A stretch of 64,000 nt of DNA from Closterium sp. NIES-65 (taxonomy: Eukaryota; Streptophyta; Zygnematophyceae; Desmidiales; Closteriaceae): contig CANXME010001984.1 of NCBI GenBank assembly GCA_948144175.1, positions 248,001-312,000 of the forward strand. Reading direction: 5' to 3'. The stretch's first letter is position 1, and every line of letters begins with the position of its first letter. Position numbers and translations under genes: made by a program. The notes beneath the pieces were generated by a model that worked only from the letters and a program-made list of their open reading frames with translations, was not told the DNA's origin and made no database searches. Shown one piece after another: positions 45,288 through 58,308 of the stretch.

Positions 45288-45500
45288 ACCTTGCTTGTAC
45301 TGTTACATATATATATACCTGCTCTTGCTTGTTTAGCGTTATATATATGTGTGTACTCATGCATGTGAACTGGCCTTGTGGCCTTGAACTTGTGCTCAGA
45401 ATGTGTGGTGACGTTGTGATCCACCCTGAGCTTGCTTTGCCTTGCTTTGCTTGACTGGTCTTGTGACCCCTTGTTCTCCCCCACTTTGCCTATGGGGGTG

Positions 45501-45629
45501 TGTCAAACTTATATGATCTAGCCTGTGTAGGTTGTAGCGGGTTAGATACTAAGGGGTACACAATTCTAGGGTTTCATATTTGTATCACTTTCATTCCTTA
45601 GTCAATCCGTTCTCGTTCTAAGTTTCTCA
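45501..45629 (+). repeat. 3' LTR of copia B
   Basis: 129 bases, nearly identical to the 5' LTR, directly after the polypurine tract. Confidence 0.95.
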
Positions 45630-45634
45630 GTCAG

Positions 45635-46031
45635 CACGAGGATGACTTGGTGTGTGCGCTGTGCAGGTGACGAGGCTCAGCCCGCCAATCATCTGCGAGC
45701 ACCCGCGAAGTTGGTGCGCTGCTGTCCTGCGGGATCAACGCTGGCACGCCGTCATCCTACGACGTTGGCACGCCGTCGACTTTGCACTGCTGGAGCGCGG
45801 TCGACCAAGTCGTGCTGGAACGCGGTCGACCGAGCTGCGCTGGCAGTCGACCGACCTGAATGCTAGCTCTGATGTAGTCCTGCCATGCCAACTTCATTGT
45901 ACCATTGTTGTCAACTAGCAAGCAGTGTGTGCACTAGGAAAACGACTAAGGACCAACGAACGCAAAGATCACACGAGCACCCGTGCCGAGCCCGTAGTCT
46001 AGCTCCCGTTATAGTAGTTATCTCCGCATCC
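45635..46031. repeat. GTCGAC-rich DNA (right part) and adjoining unique sequence
   Basis: The continuation of the locus split by copia B, with four GTCGAC hexamers at 45775-45850. From about 45870 to 46030 I see nothing recognisable before the satellite resumes. Confidence 0.65.
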
Positions 46032-46312
46032 ACATAGGCGTAGGGAAAGGCATTCAGCAACTTGATTCTTATTGCATATTCCAGTGGCCCGTGTTCAAAT
46101 ACACGTATTAGAGCCTTTTCAGCTTGGTTCTTGCGCAAAGAAAAGCTCCGCGCCTAAGATTTCGGCCGTTTTTGCCGACAAACGCTCAGAGAGCACATGA
46201 GGTGCAGGGAAAATCATTCAACAACCTGATTCTTATTGCATATTCGAGTGGCCTATGTTCAAATACACGTATAAGACCCTTTGGTTGCCTGGTTTTTGCG
46301 CAAAGAAAAGTT
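46032..46312. repeat. 173-bp satellite, block 6 (about 1.7 monomers)
   Basis: Landmarks at about 46050 and 46214 (spacing 164). The second monomer stops after AAAGTTCGACAC, where copia G sequence begins. Confidence 0.88.
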
Positions 46313-46319
46313 CGACACA

Positions 46320-49300
46320 CTCCCTGACGACTGACGACTGCGCCTCCTCAGGTAGCTGCTGCTGGTCAGGCTTCTGCGTCAGGTCAGGCAGCCTCCCCTT
46401 GTGAGTGTCGCTCCCTGTCGCACCAGACTCTTCTTTGGCACCACCGCCTGGGTCACCCCTCCTTGCCACGTCTCTGTGGCATGCACCGTCGCCTCCTTGT
46501 ATCTGGTCTTCCCAGGTCTCTCCCTCCCCTCCCTGCCTTGCCTCCGCCGCCCTGCCTTCCTTGCATTGAGGGGCGGCAGCGCGCCGCTCCTCACTCCTCC
46601 TCTTTTCCCCCGATAGAGGCTCCTCTGCAGACCCTCCACCTGGACGTGTGGGGCCCAGCCCGCGTTCGTGGACAGGGCGGTGAGCGGTACTTTCAGCTGG
46701 TTGTCGACGACTACTCGCGATACACCACGGTCTTCCCCTTGCGCACCAAGGGTGAGGTCCCTGCTGTCCTGATCCCTTGGATCCGAGTAGTTTGTCTCCG
46801 GCTCCGCCGCAGGTTCCGCCAGGACCTTCCTGTCCTGCGTCTGCACTCTGATAGAGGTGGTGATTTCACCTCCGACCTCTTGCGGGCCTTCTTTCAGGGG
46901 GAGGGCATCGAGCAGTCGTTCACGCTTCCGGGATCACCACAGCAAAATGGGGTTGCTGAGCACCGCATTGGCTTAGTCATGGAGGTCGCTCAAACCTCCT
47001 TGATTCATGCAGCGGCTCCCCATTTTCTGTGGCCGTTTGCGGTCCGGTACGCCGCGCAGCAGCTCAACCTCTGGCCCCATGTCTCCTTGCCGGAGACCTC
47101 GCCCACACTGCGTTGGACGGGGGAGGTTGGCGATGCGTCGCGTTTCCGGGTTTGGGGGGCTCGTGCCCTTGTCTGCGATACGTCCGCGGACAAGCTCTCC
47201 TCCCGCACCATTCCTTGCGTCTTCCTCGGCTTTGTCCCTGACGCACCTGGCTGGCAGTTTTACCACCCCACCTCGCGCCGTGTCTTTGCCTCTTAGGACG
47301 TCACCTTTGACTAGTCGGTTCCTTTCTACCGTCTCTTCCCCTACCGCACTGCCCCTCTCCCTCCCCCACCGCTTTTCCTCGCTCCAGGTCCCCCTCCGGT
47401 AGACCCCCTCCCCCCTCAGGATCCTGCTCCTTCAGGTGTGTCTCAGGTAGACACACCCCCCTTGGCTGAGCCTGTAGAGGTCACTAGCGACTCAGGTTCT
47501 GCTGCGGGAGGTGCTGCTGGGGGTGCTGCTTCTGGGGGTGCTGAGCCTGCGCGTGAGGTGCTGGGGAGTGCGGAGCCTGGGGGTGCTGAGCCTGCGGCTG
47601 CGGATTCTGGGGGTGGTGAGCCCGTCCGTGAGGTGCCGGGGGGTGCGGAGCCTAGGGGTGCTGAGTCTGCCGGCGTTCCTCTAGGTCTCGTCTCACGACA
47701 CGGGCCTGTCTCACCACAGCAGGCACGATAGTGGCTTGCGTCGCGTACCCGCCGGAGGAGTCGGGCTGCTGGAGATGCTTGTCGTGGAGGCGCTAGGGGT
47801 GCTGGTGTCTCTGGTTCTGGAGGTGCTCGTACTGGAGGTACTGGAGCTGCTGGGACTAGTGCTGCTCCTGGAGCTGGAGGTGTCGGTTCTGGGGGTGCTG
47901 CTGCTGGAGGTACTGGGGCTGGAGGTAGGTCCGCGTACCCGCCTGAGGAGTCGTGCTGCTGGAGCAGCTTGTCGTGGAGGCGCGGGGAGTGCTGGTGTCT
48001 CTGGTCCTGGAGGTGCTCGTACTAGAGGTACTGGAGCTGTCGAGACTGGTACTGCTCCTGGAGCTGGAGGTGTCGGCTCTGGGGGTGCTCCTGCTGGAGG
48101 TACTGGGGCTGGAGGCCCTGGAGCTGGTGCTGCCGACCCTGGCGTTGGAGACCCTGGAGCTGGAGGTGCCGGTTCTGGGGGTGCTGCTGCTGGGGGTACT
48201 GGGGCTGGAGGCCCTGGAGCTGGTGCTGTCGACCCTGGCGTTGGAGACCCTGGAGCTGGAGGTGCCGGTTCTAGGGGTGCTGCTGCTGGAGGCCCTGGCG
48301 CTGGTCCTGTCGACCCTGGAGTTGGGGACCTTGAGGCTGGAGGTGCCGCTTCTGGGGGTGCAGCTACTGGTGGCGCTGGAGCTGGGGGTTCTGGAGCTGC
48401 TGGAGGCGCTGGAGCTGGAGGTACTGCTGCTGGAGTCCCTGGAGCTGGAGGTGCTGCTGCTAGAGGCGCTGGAGCTGGAGGTTCTAGAGCTGCTGGAGGC
48501 GCTGGAGTTGGAGGTGCTGCTGTTGGAGTCGCTGGAGCTGGAGGTTCTGGAGTTGCTGGAGGCGCTGGAGCTGGAGGTGCTGCTGCTGGAGTCACTGGAG
48601 CTGGAGGTGCTGCTGCTGAAGGCGCTGGAGCTGGAGGTTCTGGAGCTACTGGAGGCGCTGGAGCTACTGGTACTGGTGGCACTGCACCGTCGCGACTGTT
48701 TTTCGATCCGCCGTCACCGTCGTCTTTGCCACCGCCTGACTCCGTGCTTCGCCAGGTTCTTAGCTTCCCGTCTTCTACTAGCCTCCCGTTACAGCCCGGC
48801 GCACCACTGCCTGCTCCTTCTCCTTACACTGAGCAGACAGACTTGCTTACAGAGCTTCGTCAGCCTGCGTCTCGTCCTGTCTTGCCTGTTCGCGTGCGTC
48901 GCACTGGTCGTCGTGTTCCTCGTGAGTGTCCGCCTCCTGTCCCTGGCACACACGCTATGGCACTTCGTCCTTTCTCTGTTCTACAGCGTGTTCCCCTACC
49001 GTCTCCTCCTACGTCTTCTCTGCCTGACGTTCAGGACCCTGAGTTTGACTTGGTTCGTGCTGTTTTTTATTGTCACGCGTCTGCTCACCACTGTTGTTAC
49101 TGACCCGTCGTTTGAGTCTGCTGCTGCATCTGCCTTAGTCTCTGAGCTTGTTCATTTTGCTGCTGCCTGTCGTCTAGACTACGCTGCTAGTCTTGTTGCT
49201 GAGTCTGAGTCTGTCTGTCCTCCGTCCGTCGGGGGTGAGTGTGCTCTTGGCACGAACGTCCTTGAGGACAGGCAGGAGGACTTTGAGTGTCTTGCAGCCG

Positions 49301-50737
49301 CTGCGCCTCATCTCGTGGCCATGCTGCTTGCCCCTGAGAGAGACCCGGATGCACCAAACATCCCGACTCCGCGTTCTTACGCTGAGGCGATCGCGGGTGC
49401 CTACTCCTCTCAGTGGCAGACAGCCATGGACGCAGAGATGGCATCCTGGAAGTCCACAGGCACTTAGGTCGATGAGGTTCCCTCTCCTGGGGCAAACATC
49501 GTTGATGGCATATGGATTTTCAGGGTGAAGCGGCTGCCGGGTTCTCCGCCTGTCTTCAAGGCTCGTTACGTTGCACGAGGCTTCATTCAGCGACAGGGAG
49601 TTGACTTCTTCCAGAAATTCTCCCCCACCCCGAAGATGACCACTCTTCGGGTGCTACTGCACGTTGCCGCTCAACGTGACTACGAGCTTCACTCCCTGGA
49701 CTTCAGCATAGCGTTCTCACAGGGCAGTCTGCACGAGGAGATCTGGCTGCGCCGCCCACCTGGCTTCACTAGGTCGTTCCCTCCTGGTACCCAGTGGAGC
49801 CTCCGTCGGCCAGTCTACGGACTCCGCCAAGCGCCCCGTGAGTGGCACGACACACTGAGGACGACACTTGCGGCTCTTGGGTTTGCCCCTTCCACTGCTG
49901 ACCCGTCGCTGTTTCTACACACCGACACTTCACTGCCGCCGTTCTACATCCTCGTGTACGTCAATGACTTGGTCTTTGCCACTGCTGACACTGAGGCTCT
50001 TGCCCTTGTGAAGTCGGAGCTGCAGAAGAGACACACGTGCACAGACCTGGGTGAGCTGCGCAGTTACCTTGGCTTGCAAATCACCCGGGACAGAGCACGC
50101 CGCACCATCACCCCAACTCAGTCACACATGGTGCGGCAGGTCCTTTAGCGCTTCGGCTTCACTTGGTCCTCGCCACAGCCCACTCCTCTGGCTACAGGTC
50201 ACTCGCTCTCAGCTCCACCTTCGGACGAGTCCGTAGAGCTGAGTGGCCCGTACCCAGAGCTAGTGGGCTGCCTCATGTACATGATGACCTGCACTTGTCC
50301 TGACCTTGCGTACCCTCTTGGCCTTCTGGCACGCTACGTGGCTCCTGGTAGGCACCGAAAGGTGCACATGGATGCTGCGAAGAGGGTACTGCGCTACTTG
50401 TGAAATACATTGGGCATGGGGCTCGTGCTTGGAGGGCGGAGCTCAGTTGTCCTCACTGGACACTCAGACGCTTCTCAAGTTGACGACCTGGCTACGCAGC
50501 GGTCGTCACAGGGTTACACCTTCAGCCTTGGCTGCGGCTCTGTTTCTTGGCGGTCTACCCGCTCGTCTTCTGTTCTCAGCTCCAGTTGTGAGGCTAAGAT
50601 CTACGCCACGGCCATGGCTGCACAGGAGTCACCCTGGCTCACCTACCTGCTGACCGACTTGGGAGAGCGGCCTCGTTCTCCTCCAGTTCTGTACGTAGAC
50701 AACAAGGCCGTCATTGCCTTGTGTCAGGAGCACAGAC
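46320..50737 (+). pseudogene. pol region of copia G, part left of the F insertion (broken)
   Basis: Integrase zinc region LWHHRLGHPS about 46436 and CLPCIEG about 46555; DVWGP about 46640; LHSDRGGDF about 46847; QNGVAEHRIG about 46942; a long GAG/GGAGAG repeat linker about 47500-48690, the longest in the window; RT about 49540-50000; RNase H to 50737. Several breaks. Confidence 0.8.
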
Positions 50738-50862
50738 TGTGAAGAATGAGGAATGAATTGACTAGGAATGTGAAAGGTACAAGTATGAAACCCTAGAATA
50801 TCTATACCCCCTATTGTCTACCCCACTATAGCCTACATAGGCTATATCACATATGTCTGACA
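50738..50862 (-). repeat. 3' LTR of copia F
   Basis: 125 bases, TGTGAAGAATGAGG to TATGTCTGACA on the plus strand. Confidence 0.93.
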
Positions 50863-51058
50863 CACCCCCATAGGCAAAGTGGGGGGGAGAACAAGAGGTC
50901 ACACGACCAGTCAAGTAAAGCAAGCTCAGGGTGGATCACAACGTCACCACACATTCCGAGCACCTGTTCAAGGCCACAACGCCAGTTCACATGCAGGATT
51001 ACATATATAAAGGTAAACAAGCAAGAGCAGGTATATATAGATCACTATACAAGCAAGG

Positions 51059-54000
51059 TCAAGAAGTGAGCAAGTGAGGCCAAGTAGGCACAAGACCTAG
51101 CACAGTACAAAAGCGCTGATGATCACAAGGCTGAAGTGCCTTGGTAAAGATATCAGCAGTGTTGGCCCGAGAGGCCACGAAAGCAAGGCGCAGCTGACCA
51201 CGCTGCTGCAGCTCACGAGCAAGGAAGTAGCGAAGAGCAATGTGCTTCGTTCTGTGCTCCAGTCTGTGCTCCCGACACAAGACCAGCATGGCCTTGTTGT
51301 CTACGTATAGAACTAGAGGAGAACGAGGCGGCTCTCCTAGGTCAGTCAGCAGGTAGGTGAGCCAGCGTAACTCCTGTGCAGCCATGGCCCCTGCGTAGAT
51401 CTCAGCCTCACAGCTGGAGCTGAAAACAGAAGACGAGCAGGTAGATCGCCACGAAACAGAGCCGGAACAAAGGCTGAAGGTGCAACCCTGTGACGATCGC
51501 TGCGTAGCCTGGTCGTCAGCCCAAGAAGCGTCTGCGTGACCAGTGAGGACCACTAGACACCACCCTCCAAGCACAAGCCCCATGCTTGACGTATTGCACA
51601 AGTAGCGCAACACCCTCTTCGCTGCAGCCATGTGCTCTGGTCAGTGTCTCCCAGGAGCAACATAGCGTGCCAAGATGCTAAGAGGGTATGCAAGTTCAGG
51701 TCGAGTGCAGGTCATCAGGTACATGAGGCAGCCAACAAGCTCTGGGTACGGGCCACTCGGCTCTACGGACTCATCTGAAGGCAGAGCTGAGAGCGAGTGG
51801 CGAGTAGACAGAGGAGTGGCCTGAGGCGAGGAGTACGTGAAGTCGAAGCGCTGAAGGACCTGCTGCACCATGTGTGACTGAGTCAGGGTAATGGTGCGCC
51901 GTGCTCTATCCTGGCTGATCTGCAAGCCAAGGTAGCTGCGCAGTTCACCTAGGTGTGTGCACGTGTGTCTCTTCTGCAGCTCGGACTTCACGTGGGCGAG
52001 TCCAGCAGTGTCAGCAGTAGCAAATACCAAGTCGTCGACGTACACGAGGATGTAGAACGGCGGCAAAGGCGTGTCGGTGCGTAGAAACAGCGACGGGTCG
52101 GGAGTAGAAGGAGCAAACCCATGAGCCGCAAGTGTAGTCCTCAGTGTGTCATGCCACTCACGGGGCGCCTGGCGGAGACCGTAGACTGGCCGACAGAGGC
52201 TCCACTGGGTACCAGGAGGAAACGACCCAGTGAAGCCAGGTGGGCGGCGCAGCTAGATCTCCTCGTGCAGGCTGCCCTGTAGGAAAGCAGTGCTGAAGTC
52301 AAGAGAGTGAAGCTCGTAGTCGCAGTGAGCGGCTATGTGCAGCAGCACCTGAAGAGTGGACATCTTCGGGGTGGGAGAGAAGGTCTGAAAGTAGTCAATT
52401 CCCTGCCGCTGTCTGAAGCCTCGAGCCACGTAACGCGCCTTGAAGACAGGCGGAGAACTCGGCGGCCGCTTCACCCTGAAAATCCACATTCCACTGACGA
52501 TGTTCGCCCCAGGTAGAGGAACCTCATCAACGTAGGTGCCTGTGGACTTCCAGGAAGCCATCTCTGCGTCCATGGCTGACTGCCAATGATAGGAGTAGGG
52601 ACCCACAATCGCCTCTGCGTAAGAGCGCGGAGTCAGGATGTCTGGTGCATCCGGGTCTCCCTCAGGGGCAATCAGCATGGACACGAGATGAGGTGAAGCA
52701 GCAGCAATACACTGGAACTCCTCCTGCCTGTCCTCAAGGACGTTCGTGCTAAGAGCACTCTCACCCCCGACGGACGGAGGACAGACAGACTCAGACTCAG
52801 CAACAAGACTAGCGGCGTAGTCTAGACGACAGCGAGCAGCGAAGTCGACAAGCTCAGCAACTAAGGCAGACGCAACAGTGGACTCAAAGGAAGGGTCTGT
52901 GACAACAGTAGCCAAAAGACGCGTGACAGTAGGACTGGCAGCACGAAGGGAGTCAGACTCCGAATCAGCAAGAGCAAGTAGAGAGGACTCTAGAGGAGAC
53001 GGCAAAGGGACACGCTGCGGAGCAGTGGAAGGATGCAGTGCCATCTGGTGCGTGCCCGGGACCACAGGAGGACGCTGACGCGGAACACGATGACTAGTGC
53101 GAGCAGCATGAACAGGCGATGCAGGACGAGACGCAGGCTCACGACGCTCAGCAAAACCTCCAGTAGGACCAGTGTAGGGGAGGCGGGATGTAACTGTGAC
53201 TAGGACTGGACAGGCAGTGGACACTCGAAGGAAGGAGCAGGACCAGTAGAGGGCGGAAGACCAAGAACCTGCTCAAGGAGCAGAACGAAGTACGGCCGGG
53301 GCCGCGCAGCACCTCCACAACCAGCAGGGACAGTACCAGCACCCCCATGACCGGCCCCGACTCCAGCAGCTCCACCGGCTCCAGGAGCAGCAACTCCAGC
53401 ACCCACAGGAGCACTGGCACCAGCAGCACCTTCAGCTCCAGCACCTCCAGCAGCTCCAGCAAGACCACCGGAAGACTCAACAGCCCCAGCTCCAGCACCT
53501 CCAGCAGCACCTACTCCAGCAGCACCGCCAGCTCCAGCACCGCCAGCAGCCCCAGCACGAGGAGCACCCCAAGGCCCAGCATCTCCAGTACCTCCAGTAC
53601 GAGCACCTCCGAGACCCGTGGCGCCAGCACCCCAGCAGCAGTAGAACCTCCAGCTCCGGCAGCACCTCCAGCTCCAGCAGCACGGCTCCAGCGCCGAGTA
53701 AACCACTCGCGCAGCTCCTATGGAGAGGGTAGCTCCCGCCAGGACGAAGCACCCGAAGGACCTCCAAACCCAGTACCGCTAGACTCCACACGAGCAGGCC
53801 CAGCACCCTCAGGCTCCGCACCCCCAGTCTCAGCACCCTCAGGCTCAGCACCCCCAGGCTCAGCACCCCCAGAGAGGAAGAGCGATGGCTGGGGGAGGGG
53901 CGTAGTGCGGTAGGGGAAGAGACGGTAGTAAGGAACCGACTCGTCAAACGTGACATCCTGGGAGGACAGAACACAGTGGGAGGTGGGGTGGTAAAACTGC

Positions 54001-56825
54001 CAACCAGGCGCATCAGGGGGGAAGCCAAGGAAGACGCAGGGAACAGCACGGGGGGCAGCTTGACAAGTCGCGGACAAAAGCTCGAGATCCCCAGACACGG
54101 AACGCAAACGCATCGCCAACCTTCCCCGTCCACCGCAGAGTAGGGGAGGTCTCCGGCAAGGAGACCCGGGGCTGAAGGTTGATCTGATGCGCCGCATACT
54201 GAACCGCGAACGGCCACAGAAAATGGGGAGCAGCCGCATGGATCATGGACGTACAGGCGTCGTCCATGACCATGCCAATGCGGCGCTCAGCAATCCCATT
54301 TTGCTGTAGAGAGGCCGGAAGCGTGCACGTCTTGCGGATGCCCCGTGCACGACAGAAGGCTCGCAGAAGGTCAGAGGAAAGCTCTCCGCCTCTGTCGGAG
54401 TGCAGACGCAGAACAGGAAAGTCCGAGCCGAAACTGTCTCTGAGCTGGAGACGAGCAGCGCGGATCCAGTCGATCAACACCTCAGTGACCTCACCCTTGT
54501 TGCGCAAGGGGAAGACTGTGGTGTAACGCGAGTAGTCATCAACTACCAGCAGGAAGTAACGCTCGTGACCCTGTCCACGGACGCGGGCGTGGCCCCACAC
54601 ATCCAGGTGAAGCGTCTGCAGTGGAGCCTCTGTCGGAGGAAACTCGGAGGAGTGAGGAGCGGCGCGCTGTCGCCCCTCGACATAGGGAATGCAGGTAGGG
54701 GCAGGCCCCGGGGGAAGGGGAGGGAGGGACCGGGGGAGACCAGAGACAGGACACGGGAGGCCATGCCTCCGAGACGAGGCAGAGAGGGGTGACCAAGGCG
54801 GTGGTGCAAGAGGAGAGTCTGGTGAGACAGGAGACGACACGAGCAGGGGGCAGACTCAGGACCAGACCTGGACGCTGCAGCAAACACCTGACTCGACGCA
54901 GCCACCTGACCAGACGCAGCAACTGGAGGAGACTCAGTGGTCAGTGTGTACAGGCTCGACCCCGGCTGACGGGTAAACGTGGCCAAGTGTCGGCCCGTCC
55001 GAGCACCCGTGCAGTGGGTCACTCGCTGACTCACATGAGTGAACTGGTCAACCCCCCCATCCTGTAGGTCAGCACCACTCACCAAGTTCGTAGAGAACGA
55101 GGGGAGGTAAAGACCTGACAAGGTGCCAGAGGGGGCCGCCGGACACCGGAGGACAGTGGAAAAGTGGGCAAGGACAGGACCCCCAGAGGGGTCTGCCAGG
55201 GAGACCGCAACCTACCAACTAAGCGGCGTGAGTGTGGTGCGGTCTCGAAAGAAGGAGCGGGAAGTACCCGAGTCAAGGGTGAAGGTGTGCAAAACCTGAG
55301 CTGACGTGGTACCTGAGAGAGCAGACTCACCAGCACCTGGGGCAGCAGACTCACCAGCACCTAGAGCAGCAGAATCACTAGCACCTAGAGCAGCAGCCTA
55401 ACTAGCACCTAGAGCAGCAGCCTCAACGCCCGGGTCAGGCGGAACACACAGGTAACAGTCACCCTCATCACTAGTAGATACAACATACATGGCAGCAAAA
55501 ATAGCATCATAATCAAGATCAAAGATGGCAACCCCCGACCTAAGCAGTTCGCCCCAGCGAGGGATCTCAGTGGCGTCAGGGAACTGGAGACGCCAGGCGT
55601 CAATCAGGCGGCCGAAGCGGCGCTGGGTGGTGTGCGGGCCGCCGCACGGCTCACCAGTGCGGTCGCCGGTACGCAAGACGTAGGCACAGGGACCAGCACC
55701 CCCACCCCGCTGACGCGCAGCGTACCACTCACGAAGCTGCTGGGGGGGCGGGGTCTCACGAGTGCGCTGCTGCTGCTAGCGCTGACCACCACCAAAGCCT
55801 CCCCGCTGCACAGAGCCACCCCGACCAACTCCACCGCCGCCGCCGCCACCGCCTCCACCGCCTCCTCCTCCGCTCCCACCGCCACCGCCGCCGCCGCCTC
55901 CCGCCTCCACTGCCGCCACCGGAGCCCCCACCCCCGCCACCACTCCCACCGCCACCCCCACCCCCTCCGCCGCCTCCTCTGTCGCCACCACCGCCACCAC
56001 CACCGCCCCCGCCAGCTCCTCCAGCGCCCTTGCCCCCCTTGCCCTTGCCGTTGCGGCGTCTCCCGCTAGGGGCAGACGCAGCACCGACCGACTCGGTGCC
56101 AACAAGGTCGACAGCAGCAGAAGAGGCAATAGAGGGCAAAAGGAGAACGGGGGAGCACCCCTCAAAGAAGGGGGCACGAGGGTCACCACGAGAGGCTCCT
56201 ACAGCGACTATGCTCCTCTCAGCTGCAAGGAGGCGCTCCTCGAGGAGGTCAACGGTGAGTGTGGTGGGGTAAACAGAGAGGAAGTGGTCCCTGACCGAGC
56301 GAAGGGAGTCAGGGAGCCGGGTGACTAGGTAGTAGAGGGTGATGTACATGGGGGGGGGGGAGGGTTCTTGGCACAGAATTCAGCAGGAAGCGCAGCGCGG
56401 TAGCGGGTGTCACTAGTGCGGAGGTGCGCAATGAGGTCAGCGACTGCGGGAAAGGCGGGGAGGTCAGGGAACAGGTACGGCAGCATGAGGCGACTAAGGG
56501 CAGCAGTGGCAGGGGAAGAGTAGCGTGCAACTACAGCGTCGTACAAGGTCTTAGCACTCTTGTACTGACTAAAGTGCGCGCGCTCATAGGACGGCAGGTG
56601 ACTACGCACAGCAAGACGGGCAGCAGCATCGCGTGTGGTCCACTGTGAGCGAACAGTACTGTCAGCATCGGCAGCAGGGGCGGCAGAGGCGCGAGATGTG
56701 AGATTGAATAGTGAGAGACCGTCTTTGAGATCGGACTGCAGGAAAAGCTGCAGATCATCGACCCAGACCTCAAAGTCTACAGCTCGACCCTCGGCATCAA
56801 AAGTAAGTACATTGGGAGTAGCCAT
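51059..56825 (-). pseudogene. gag-pol coding region of copia F (broken)
   Basis: Gag Met at 56825. Gly-rich linker about 56030-55800; protease about 55280-55245; integrase zinc region and core about 54850-54060 (LHSDRGGEL, QNGIAERRIG); Ala/Gly-rich linker 53860-53340; RT YVDD about 52043-52032; RNase H to 51059. Several breaks. Confidence 0.85.
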
Positions 56826-56869
56826 GCCAGCAGCAGCAGCAGGCTAGCAGCAGCGGCGGTAGCGCGACT

Positions 56870-57545
56870 TGGCTAAAGGGGCGCGGCTCGACAGGGCGCT
56901 TACCAATGGCGAGTGGGTAGGGTGGCCGCGACCGGAGTGGCAGGGCCGAGGTGCGCCGGGAGGGTCGGGGCCGTAGCTTGGCAGGAGGGTAGAGCCGCAG
57001 CTCAGATGCAGGTCAGGGCCGGGGCAGCAGGGACCGCAGCGGCGGCGGCGGCTCGGCAGCGGAAGCAGGGCCGCTACGGTGGCGGCTGCTCTTGCGGCAG
57101 GGACGGCGACGGCAGCTTCTGCAGGGACGGCCGCTGCTGCAGGGACGGCAGCTGCTGCAGGGACGCGGAGGACAGGGGCGGCAGGGCCGCTACGGCGGCA
57201 GTAGGGGCGACGGCAGCTGCTGCTGGGGCGGCGACGATGGGGCGGCAGGGCGGCTACGGCGGGCCGCGAAGAGCCGCGAGAGGGGCCGCGAAGGGCCGCG
57301 AAGGGGCCGCGAAGGGCCGTGAGAGGGGCCGCGAAGGGGCCGGGAAGGGCCGAGAGAGGGGCCGCGAAGGGCCTTAAGAGGAGGCCGCGAACCGCCGCTA
57401 AGGGTTCGCGAAAGGGCCACGAAGGGGCCGTGAAGGGGCCGCGGAGGGCCGCTAAAGGGGTCGTGAAGGGGCCACTAAGGGGCCGTGATGGGGCAGGCCA
57501 CTAAGGGGCCGCGAAATTTTAGGGCAGGACGCAAAGCGCGCTTCG
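56870..57545 (-). repeat. GC-rich leader of copia F
   Basis: Shorter than in the other copies. It has GCAGGGACGGCAGCTGCTG units (about 57100-57170) and GGGCCGCGAAGGGCC units (57255-57500), with a GTAAG donor-like site at 56903-56899. Confidence 0.75.
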
Positions 57546-57617
57546 GGCAGGCTAAAAAAAAAATCGAAGGTGGGCCCTAGGAAGAAACGGTCCCACTAGG
57601 GAACCCGCTCTATACCA

Positions 57618-57742
57618 TGTGAAGAATGAGGAATGAATTGACTAGGAATGTGAAAGGTACAAGTATGAAACCCTAGAATATCTATACCCCCTATTGTCTA
57701 CCCCACTACAGCCTATTTAGGCTATATCACATATGTCTGACA
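57618..57742 (-). repeat. 5' LTR of copia F
   Basis: 125 bases adjoining the primer-binding site. Copia G sequence resumes at 57743. Confidence 0.93.
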
Positions 57743-57948
57743 TAGACTGGAGCACAAAATGAAGCCCATGGCTCTGCGTTACTTCCTGGCTCGAGAGTTG
57801 CAGCAGCGTGGTTAGCTTCGTCTTGCTCACGTGGCCACTCGAGCCAACACTGCTGATATATTCACCAAGGCACTTCCTTCTGGTGATCATCAGCGCTTCT
57901 GTACTATGTTGGGCCTTGTGCCTATTTCGTCTCACTTGATCACTTAGT
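57743..57948 (+). pseudogene. RNase H end of copia G, part right of the F insertion (broken)
   Basis: Continues the RNase H sequence with RYFLARELQQR and ADIFTKAL, then about 220 bases of the conserved 3' block with CTGGCCTTGTGGCC and GATCCACCC, and the polypurine tract. Confidence 0.82.
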
Positions 57949-58175
57949 GACTTTGCTTGAACTGTGATCTATATATGTACCTGCATGCTTGCTCTTGCTA
58001 GGTAGTGATCACTCTACTGTTGTTGTTGCATATACACCTCTGCATGTGAGCTGGCCTTGTGGCCCTTTGCTTGTGCTCGAGTGTGTGGTGACGTTGTGAT
58101 CCACCCCGAGCTTGCTTTGCTTTTCTTGACTGGTCTTGTGACCCCTTGTTCTCCCCCACTTTGCCTATGGGGGTA

Positions 58176-58308
58176 TGTCAAACTATATATGTGTTAGTTC
58201 TGTGTAGGCTATAGTGGGGTAGTTCATATGGGGTACTACCCGAAGTTAGGGGTTAGTACTTGTACCCACATTTCATTCAATGCAATCATTCCTGCTTGCT
58301 ATCTTGAC
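58176..58308 (+). repeat. 3' LTR of copia G
   Basis: Starts TGTCAAACTATATATG after the polypurine tract. The right end is uncertain because satellite resumes without a matching TSD. Confidence 0.7.

Larger units (their letters stand above)
38171..45629 (+). mobile_element. Ty1/copia retrotransposon B (best preserved; broken)
   Basis: Bounded by 129-bp LTRs (38171-38299 and 45501-45629; about one difference by eye) and an exact TSD GTCAG (38166-38170 and 45630-45634). The primer-binding site TGGTATCGAGCAGG is at 38300-38313 and the polypurine tract is just before 45501. All copia parts are present in order. About three breaks. It is the youngest-looking full-length copy in the window and split the GTCGAC-rich locus. 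Confidence 0.96.
50738..57742 (-). mobile_element. Ty1/copia retrotransposon F nested in copia G (broken)
   Basis: Bounded by 125-bp LTRs (50738-50862 and 57618-57742; about three differences by eye). Flanking 5-mers are CAGAC and TAGAC, a TSD with one mismatch. On both sides the flank is copia G RNase H sequence, continuous across the insertion site. Primer-binding site at 57604-57617 (reverse complement TGGTATAGAGCGGG) and polypurine tract beside 50863. Full set of parts, with several breaks. Confidence 0.95.
46313..58308 (+). mobile_element. Ty1/copia retrotransposon G (old, partial; hosts copia F)
   Basis: Only the 3' portion is present: pol from before the integrase zinc region, then RT and RNase H, a 3' untranslated block, polypurine tract and 3' LTR (58176 to about 58308). 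No 5' LTR or gag is seen. It is interrupted at 50737/57743 by copia F. It is broken, with several breaks. Because it hosts F and is the most divergent copy, it is the oldest copia layer here. Confidence 0.85.
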
